From assembly GCA_024275415.1 (NCBI GenBank), contig JAJRZD010000127.1:1-38901 (forward strand): a DNA stretch of 38,901 bases, read 5' to 3'. The DNA comes from an archaeon. Its GTDB lineage: Archaea; Asgardarchaeota; Thorarchaeia; Thorarchaeales; Thorarchaeaceae. The notes below the pieces were generated by a model. It did no database searches, was not told where the DNA came from, and saw only the letters and a list, made by a program, of their open reading frames with translations. This document shows, in pieces, positions 34,067 through 38,901 of this stretch (its first letter is position 1; every line of letters begins with the position of its first letter). The position numbers were made by a program, and so were the translations under genes.

Positions 34067-34738
34067 CTAGCGGTATCTCCGCATGTCTGACTCTGCAAGC
34101 CGGAGCCCCAGCAACACGATATCTGTCCCTTTCATATCGATAATCCGTTTGAGATTGGAAAGCATTTCTGGAGTGTTGTTCTTCAGGAACCCATAGAATG
34201 TGTCCTCAGATTGACAGAGGGCACGGTATAGCTTTTCTATATAGCCAAGCAGTACACTCTTCTTTACGTTCCTGACACCATATTTGTACCGCAGGTAGTT
34301 ACGGACAAGGTCAAGCACATACTGCCCGATTTCCTTGGAGTCCTTGACTACCTCTTCTGTGACGCGTCGAGGTGTGGAGTGCATCCGTTTCATCCTCGCA
34401 CGTCGGCTTCCGAGGGCCAGTTTGATCTCTTCGAGAGGAGCCCGAGGAGTCAACGGGACACCAATATCCGTTTCTGAAATCAATCGTCGATATGCCCTGT
34501 GACCATGCAAGTCCAAGGATGAAAGATAGCCCTTTGCTTCCATCTCTCTGAGAGTTTTTCGAAACTCTTCACGGCTTACTAGTGACGTTTCTCCGGATAT
34601 TTGGAGGAACCTCTCGTAAAGGCTCTCCTCATAGAGGATGACCGTCCATCCAAAGGCCCGTGCAATATCTAATTCTAGGCGGCTTAGTCGTTCAGTGCGT
34701 GCGTTCAGATCAGGCAACGTATGCCCCCCGCTCGTCAT
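34067..34738 (-). CDS. Small winged-helix-like protein upstream of the adenine methyltransferase
   Basis: A 223-residue basic, mainly helical protein. Residues about 20-75 have a winged-helix pattern (E-E-F-R-K-T-L-R-E-M-E-A-K-G-Y-L, then a wing with G-H-R-A-Y-R-R-L). The middle is very basic (R-R-A-R-M-K-R-M) and the end is helical. No nuclease motif (PD-(D/E)xK, HNH, GIY-YIG) was seen. ATG 34738 lacks a Shine-Dalgarno but fits a leaderless message from the TATA-like element at 34757-34770; an in-frame TTG at 34717, preceded by GGGGGG, is the alternative. Next gene is 31 bp away on the same strand. It could regulate or assist the methyltransferase, or be unrelated. Confidence 0.6.
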   Translation of the reverse strand: MTSGGHTLPDLNARTERLSRLELDIARAFGWTVILYEESLYERFLQISGETSLVSREEFRKTLREMEAKGYLSSLDLHGHRAYRRLISETDIGVPLTPRAPLEEIKLALGSRRARMKRMHSTPRRVTEEVVKDSKEIGQYVLDLVRNYLRYKYGVRNVKKSVLLGYIEKLYRALCQSEDTFYGFLKNNTPEMLSNLKRIIDMKGTDIVLLGLRLAESDMRRYR

Positions 34739-34756
34739 AACATACGAAGAGAAATC

Positions 34757-34770
34757 AAATAAAATTAATC
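34757..34770 (-). promoter_or_regulatory. TATA-like element for the 223-residue gene and adenine methyltransferase
   Basis: GATTAATTTTATTT on the minus strand is centred about 25 bases before ATG 34738, the spacing expected for a leaderless archaeal transcript. Confidence 0.45.
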
Positions 34771-34840
34771 AACAACGCACATTGGAGTATTTTTCCTCAC
34801 ATGGAAGGTTAAATAGGTAGACCAACGACCTACAACCCAT

Positions 34841-35665
34841 ATGCCCGAGAATCCGGATATGACAGACGCGGACAAAAAAATCGAAGATATCATCGAAGAC
34901 CTCAAGGAGAAACCACAGGACATTCAGAAATGGCATGCTTTTGGAGTGGCACTCCTCAACGTAGGACGCATTGATGAAGCTGAGAATGCGTTCAGGCAGT
35001 GCTTGAGGTTAGATGCGGATCATCCATTGGCATTGGGAGACCTCGGGGGCATCTTCATTCTGAGAAGGAAACCCAAAGACGCAATCAAGTATCTCAGGAG
35101 AAGCCTCACAATATCTCCGGAGAATCACGAATATTGGTCTGCATTAGGGGTGGCGTTCCTTCAGCGTAACAAGTTCAAGGATGCAATCAAGGCATTCGAG
35201 AAGTGCATCTCGATCGAGCCTGATTTCCATGATGCCATCATCTCACTTGGACTGGTTCACTACAGGATGGAAAACTGGAAAACTGCGGTTAGATACTTGG
35301 AGAGGTCTCTGAGAATAGAACCTGATAACTACGATGTGTTGAAAGCACTTGCCAGAACGCAACTGAAACTAGGTCGGAAAGAGGAGCTGGTGACGACGTA
35401 TCGGCGAATGCTTGAAAAGAACCCTGATGACCACACTGTTCTAGTCTACCTCGGACAGATAGCATTCGACTCTGGCAAACACGATGAGGGACTGAATCTC
35501 TACCAACAAGCATTAGAAAAGGATCCGACTCTCATCATGGGATGGAAGATGCTCGGAGAAGGGTTGCAGAAGATGGGCAGACACCCCGAGGCAAAAGCTG
35601 CACTTCAGAGGTACAATGAACTGATGGAGCAGCAAAAAAAGATAACACGACTGTACGGACATTAG
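34841..35665 (+). CDS. Tetratricopeptide repeat protein
   Basis: A 274-residue protein made almost wholly of about six TPR units of 34 residues, each with the W/Y-x-x-L/F-G-x-x-x-x-x-x-x-x-x-x-A pattern and a terminal P-x-D/N. The charged N-terminus (D-A-D-K-K-I-E-D-I-I) is helical. TPR scaffolds mediate protein-protein contacts; no partner is evident. A TATA-like TTAAATA at about 34809-34816 sits roughly 28 bases before ATG 34841, consistent with a near-leaderless transcript. Divergent from the winged-helix gene. Confidence 0.88.
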   Translation: MPENPDMTDADKKIEDIIEDLKEKPQDIQKWHAFGVALLNVGRIDEAENAFRQCLRLDADHPLALGDLGGIFILRRKPKDAIKYLRRSLTISPENHEYWSALGVAFLQRNKFKDAIKAFEKCISIEPDFHDAIISLGLVHYRMENWKTAVRYLERSLRIEPDNYDVLKALARTQLKLGRKEELVTTYRRMLEKNPDDHTVLVYLGQIAFDSGKHDEGLNLYQQALEKDPTLIMGWKMLGEGLQKMGRHPEAKAALQRYNELMEQQKKITRLYGH

Positions 35666-35812
35666 CAAATGCTGACAACGGAAGAAAGACTCAGCAGGCG
35701 CAGAAATTTACAGACAGTGAGCCCAACTGGACACATAGCTAGAAGTCTACGATGAATAACCATCATCAAACATTTCCATAAACAAGTACTTGCTAATCTC
35801 GGATAGAAGAAG

Positions 35813-35888
35813 TGGAGCCGGCTCTGGGATTTGCACCCAGGTAAAACAGATCTGCAGTCTGTCGCGTAAGCTTCTCCGCCAAACCGGC
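35813..35888 (-). tRNA. tRNA-Cys (GCA), CCA encoded
   Basis: On the minus strand a complete cloverleaf folds: acceptor GCCGGTT/AGCCGGC (one G-T pair), discriminator T73 as required for cysteine tRNAs, a 3-bp D stem with G13/A22 mismatch, anticodon stem ACAGA/TCTGT with loop CTGCAGA (anticodon GCA), 5-base variable loop and T stem CTGGG/CCCAG. The mature 3' CCA is encoded at 35813-35815. Odd points: the T loop is TGCAAAT (G at 55 instead of T) and the D loop carries G18-C19 instead of G18-G19. No intron is seen. The gene stands alone between the TPR and DUF447 genes. Confidence 0.92.
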
Positions 35889-36033
35889 TCTAGTATGTCT
35901 AGACTGAAACATTCCAGTTTTAAAACTGTCGGCAATAATTGCAAGCATCTGGCTCCCGGCAGGCTAGTACAATAACCCTTTTTGCATACAACGTGTTGGT
36001 GTCCAGTATCTCATTGTGAGCGAGGACAATTCG

Positions 36034-36675
36034 ATGGCTAACCTTATCGATATAGGGCTTTCTGAGGGAATCATTGTGGAAACAATAGTATCTACCTATG
36101 ACAAAAACGGCCGGCCCACAGCAGCACCCATGGGTGTGAAAGCAAAGGATGCACAACACATCATAATCAGACCTTATACCTCAACTCAGACTTATAAGAA
36201 TCTGGGACTGAAACAGTGCGCCGTAGTTAATCTGACTTCTGACCCTGAACTATTCTATCATACAGCTTTCAAAGAAACAAATCCGGAAGGCAAGGTGCCT
36301 TGGGAGTGGTTTGGAGATGCTGAGCGGGTAAATGCTCCCAAGCTCAATAGAGCAGATGCGTTCATTGAGATATCAGTCCTTGATGTCAGGGATTCGGATG
36401 CCGACAGGGCTGATGTGCTTTGTGATGTCAAGCTTATCAAGGTGCTAGACCATTCGCCCAGAGGTTATTGTCGCGCAACCTTTGCAACCATCGAGGCCAT
36501 TATCCATGCAACTCGGGTAGGGGTCTTCTTGGATATCGGTGAACAAGAAAAAGCACAGAGGTTAATAGACCTTATTAGCCACTACACCGCCATCGTGAAC
36601 CGTGTTGCTCCGAATTCACATCTTTCAGAAATCATGGCTGGCCTGAATCGAAGAACCAATCCAGTGGAGTATTGA
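36034..36675 (+). CDS. DUF447-family protein (flavin-reductase-like split barrel)
   Basis: Archaeal DUF447 proteins have an FMN-binding-like split-barrel fold and, in organisms that make tetrahydromethanopterin, are linked to that pathway. Here the start region reads G-I-I-V-E-T-I-V-S-T-Y-D followed by A-P-M-G-V-K, and a C-terminal helical part (E-A-I-I-H-A-T-R...) is typical. ATG 36034 is favoured by GAGG at 36022-36025, 8 bases upstream; a GTG at 36016 adds six residues (219-residue form). Beta-RFAP synthase, the committed methanopterin enzyme, lies 0.7 kb downstream on the same strand. Confidence 0.75.
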   Translation: MANLIDIGLSEGIIVETIVSTYDKNGRPTAAPMGVKAKDAQHIIIRPYTSTQTYKNLGLKQCAVVNLTSDPELFYHTAFKETNPEGKVPWEWFGDAERVNAPKLNRADAFIEISVLDVRDSDADRADVLCDVKLIKVLDHSPRGYCRATFATIEAIIHATRVGVFLDIGEQEKAQRLIDLISHYTAIVNRVAPNSHLSEIMAGLNRRTNPVEY

Positions 36676-36811
36676 AATCCTAGCCTTGAAACGATCAGAT
36701 ACAAGAATCAATGTTTCCTTCAGGTTCTTCCATAGAGAGAAATGACTCCAGCCCGAGGGTTCCATCTCTCTGGGAGCTTGACTCATACTAAAACGCGGGA
36801 GCTACTGCAAT

Positions 36812-37066
36812 TTAGTCATTCGTACCTTCTCCAAGCGGTCTTCTCTTGTAATCGTGTAACGAGTCAATATCTTCATCAAGGACTAATGCCCTCGGAAAAA
36901 TCATCACACATTCAGGGTCATCAGGGTCATCTTGCTCTATGCATAGTAGGATTCTTTCGTCCCCGTTGAAGTACCCCTTCATCAGGATTAGAGTTCCCTT
37001 ATGCACGGCAGTAACAATCTCGTCAAAATAACGAGATGCTTTTACAGGGATTGTGTCTTCAGTCAT
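36812..37066 (-). CDS. Small acidic protein of unknown function
   Basis: An 84-residue protein beginning at ATG 37066, with GAGG 3-6 bases upstream on the minus strand. It is rich in acidic residues (D-D-P-D-D-P-E) with beta-strand-like segments (T-L-I-L-M-K-G-Y-F, R-I-L-L-C-I-E, C-V-M-I-F-P). No family recognised; it lies opposite in strand to both neighbours. Confidence 0.5.
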   Translation of the reverse strand: MTEDTIPVKASRYFDEIVTAVHKGTLILMKGYFNGDERILLCIEQDDPDDPECVMIFPRALVLDEDIDSLHDYKRRPLGEGTND

Positions 37067-37313
37067 ATTCCTCGTACCCTAATTTCATAAAATCGGCGCT
37101 GTAACTCCCAAAACGCGGAATCTACTTCTAATAGTCCATCCAGTATAATTAATCTTGCTCATACGAGCCCTCATAACCTTTCTTTTTCGGGATGCTTGTA
37201 CGGCGACTCAAAACCACTCGTTCCCTTGTAAAGCGCATCACAAAATATGTGTGGTGATGGAAATGGACGAGCCTAAAGCAATCATCATCACGGACTGGTT
37301 TATGGAATACAGT

Positions 37314-37324
37314 AATGTATAAGT
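37314..37324 (+). promoter_or_regulatory. TATA-like element for beta-RFAP synthase
   Basis: TGTATAAGTTA ends about 28 bases before ATG 37352, so transcription should start only a few bases upstream of the gene; no Shine-Dalgarno is visible, in keeping with a short-leader message. Confidence 0.45.
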
Positions 37325-37351
37325 TAATGCCCGTCCGATGAGCTATTGACG

Positions 37352-38335
37352 ATGAAAGTTTACGTCGAATCGCCAGCAAGACTTCACATGGGGCTATTAG
37401 ACCTTGGAGGGGATCTAGGACGCATCTTTGGAGGGTTAGGAGTTGCAATTGATCATCCAAACGTGGTTCTTGAAGCTCGACTTTCTGAAAATCTGACTGT
37501 GGCAGGTGAGAGAACCGATCTGGTGAAACCTATGGTCAGGCGTGTTCTTGAGGCTTATCGCTTAGATGCAAAAGTAGAGGTCACTGTCCAGCAGGTCATC
37601 CCTGAGCATGTGGGATTGGGATCTGAAACACAGTTGGCACTGGCAGTATCTTCAGCTATCGCAGAGCTGTTCAATGTCAAAGCAACCCTTCAGGAACTTG
37701 CGTTCATCATGGGAAAAGGACACATATCAGGTGTTGGCACATCAGTCTTCGAACATGGCGGCTTCGTGGTGGAGGCTGGATTGAAGACCAAAGATGGAAA
37801 GCCTCACCTATCGGAGCCAGAGGGCTTCCCGCCTGTCGTCTTTCGTCATCAGTTCCCAGAGGACTGGCGATTAGTCGTAGCAATCCCAAATGTCAGGCAG
37901 GGCTTGACAGATGAAGAAGAAGTGCCAGCATTTGAAGGATTACCACCGATGGCATCTCAAGATGTCGGCAAGATCTGTCGCCTCGTAGTGATGAAGCTCC
38001 TTCCCTCGTTGATAGAGCATGATATTGAGAGTTTTGGCGATGCACTTACGCAAATCCAGATTATCGTCGGGGAGTTCTTTGCTGGAGTCCAGGGAGGAAG
38101 ATACTCCAGCACGATTGCAGAAGCGCTTGCAGATCACATGACAAGTTATGGAGCCTATGGTGTGGGACAAAGCTCGTGGGGACCTGCTTTTTACGGACTA
38201 GTAGATAGTGAAATACAAGCGAAGGAACTCCAATCAAACACTCAAACCTTGCTCGATGACAGCCTCGGTGGGCAGGTATTCATCGCAATGGCAAACAATA
38301 GTGGTGCCATGATCAAACGGATTGCGGAAGAATAG
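37352..38335 (+). CDS. mptG: Beta-ribofuranosylaminobenzene 5'-phosphate synthase
   Basis: Joins 4-hydroxybenzoate or p-aminobenzoate to phosphoribosyl pyrophosphate, the first committed step of (tetrahydro)methanopterin synthesis. It belongs to the GHMP-kinase fold family: S-P-A-R-L-H-M-G-L-L-D-L near the N-terminus, F-G-G-L-G-V-A-I, the glycine loop V-G-L-G-S-E-T-Q-L-A-L-A around residue 90-101, and a C-terminal G-Y/A-G-V-G-Q-S-S-W-G-P block. ATG 37352 is preferred over the in-frame TTG at 37346. Its presence indicates methanopterin-linked C1 metabolism in this organism. Confidence 0.9.
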   Translation: MKVYVESPARLHMGLLDLGGDLGRIFGGLGVAIDHPNVVLEARLSENLTVAGERTDLVKPMVRRVLEAYRLDAKVEVTVQQVIPEHVGLGSETQLALAVSSAIAELFNVKATLQELAFIMGKGHISGVGTSVFEHGGFVVEAGLKTKDGKPHLSEPEGFPPVVFRHQFPEDWRLVVAIPNVRQGLTDEEEVPAFEGLPPMASQDVGKICRLVVMKLLPSLIEHDIESFGDALTQIQIIVGEFFAGVQGGRYSSTIAEALADHMTSYGAYGVGQSSWGPAFYGLVDSEIQAKELQSNTQTLLDDSLGGQVFIAMANNSGAMIKRIAEE

Positions 38336-38416
38336 CCTGCCGATACATACCGATGTTCTCAAATGTATCATAGTGATGGTTCACTCATCGAAAACAGGAC
38401 AAATGCCCAGAGCGTG

Positions 38417-38901
38417 TCATTCACTTCTTAGGCTTTCAATAATGGCGTTCTTGTCAAAATCAGGGAAGTATGTGTAGTCGAGGACTGTCCCTTTTGCTTC
38501 CCTGATCTTCATGGTTTCTACAAGGTCACGATACTTTCCGCCTTCGATACCATTGGCGATTAGGGCTGTGCCTTGTGCCACATCCTTCGCCTCTGTTACG
38601 AACACATGTTTGGGTCGCCGTGCTGTGACATCAAACTTTTCAGCTAACCGCTTTACAAGATCCGTACGAAGTTTCTCTACACGGGAGAGTCTGCCTGTCA
38701 GGATTATCTCTCTTGGCTGTTTCTCGAAGGTTGTTTGCAACATTGCCACTGCCTTGATGATACCCTCGGTCATGCTCTCACATGCCATCTGGTAGTCTTC
38801 CCGATCCAGATTTGCACTGAAGTCCTCGACCTCCAGCACATTGCCAGAGGCTATGAAGGTTGTTCCGGCCTCGAAAAGCTTGAGCTTGCTGAACTTTCCC
38901 A
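38417..38901 (-). CDS. DUF1464-family ASKHA-type kinase-like protein (5' partial)
   Basis: The frame is open through the right edge, so only the C-terminal about 161 residues are seen. The visible part has D-F-S-A-N-L (probable domain), I-I-L-T-G-R-L-S-R (actin/hsp70-fold phosphate-2-like region), a G-T-A-L-I-A-N-G-I-E-G-G-K-Y helix, and K-G-T-V-L-D-Y-T-Y-F near the end, features of the archaeal DUF1464 (COG2441, 'predicted butyrate kinase') family. The function is not established. It is convergent with beta-RFAP synthase, 81 bp apart. Confidence 0.72.
   Translation of the reverse strand, partial: GKFSKLKLFEAGTTFIASGNVLEVEDFSANLDREDYQMACESMTEGIIKAVAMLQTTFEKQPREIILTGRLSRVEKLRTDLVKRLAEKFDVTARRPKHVFVTEAKDVAQGTALIANGIEGGKYRDLVETMKIREAKGTVLDYTYFPDFDKNAIIESLRSE

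Noticed and set aside
34067..34738. Restriction endonuclease for the methyltransferase pair
   Set aside because: No PD-(D/E)xK, HNH, GIY-YIG or PLD motif can be read; the pattern is winged helix plus basic helices.
35790..35975. Open frame across the tRNA locus
   Set aside because: It is on the strand opposite a complete tRNA-Cys and has no ribosome site.
1..38901. CRISPR array, insertion sequence or prophage
   Set aside because: No regularly spaced direct repeats, transposase or phage structural genes were seen on reading.

Overview
The window looks like chromosomal DNA of an archaeon, most likely an Asgard archaeon (Thorarchaeota-like by overall feel; no 16S or ribosomal marker is present to confirm it). 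Reasons: a Ras/Arf-type small GTPase flanked by longin-like domains, a partner protein of the same build, a Ser/His (archaeal/ER-type) signal peptidase, beta-ribofuranosylaminobenzene 5'-phosphate synthase with a DUF447 protein (tetrahydromethanopterin synthesis), a DUF1464 protein, surface proteins with a C-terminal membrane anchor, archaeal TATA-like promoters and a tRNA-Cys(GCA). GC content is mid-40s % by eye. Genes are dense on both strands, in short operons.

Layout. 1-3.7 kb: the 3' part of a beta-helix surface protein and an unknown membrane protein. 3.8-7.5 kb (minus): a glycine C-acetyltransferase-type PLP enzyme, an MFS transporter and signal peptidase I. 7.7-9.2 kb: an Fe-S protein whose cysteine motif starts upstream of its only in-frame start (probable frameshift) and a small unknown gene, convergent. 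9.4-13.8 kb (plus): persulfide dioxygenase-like MBL/rhodanese protein, gamma-glutamyltransferase and aspartate ammonia-lyase. 14.1-17.9 kb: a possible LURP-one/scramblase-like protein, a large surface protein and a small possible Sm-like protein. 18-21.1 kb: a CaCA-type antiporter with a palindrome at its promoter, a four-helix membrane protein, inorganic pyrophosphatase and a HAD phosphatase. 21.2-25.6 kb: NAD metabolism (quinolinate synthase, divergent from an NAD kinase fused to a winged helix) followed by a beta-CASP nuclease-like protein.

25.6-34.7 kb is the most unusual part. It holds the longin-GTPase-winged-helix protein and its longin-winged-helix partner, a circularly permuted cytosine-5 DNA methyltransferase, two divergent paralogous small proteins that resemble the C-terminal half of the SAVED/CARF cyclic-nucleotide sensor domain, an N6-adenine methyltransferase of the Alw26I/Eco31I/Esp3I type and a small winged-helix-like protein. 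This reads as a modification/defence locus without a recognisable nuclease or nucleotidyltransferase in view.

34.8-38.9 kb: a TPR protein, tRNA-Cys, the DUF447 protein, a small unknown gene, beta-RFAP synthase and a DUF1464 protein cut by the window end.

Protein families were assigned by reading motifs, not by database search. Items described as 'like' are fold-level guesses.
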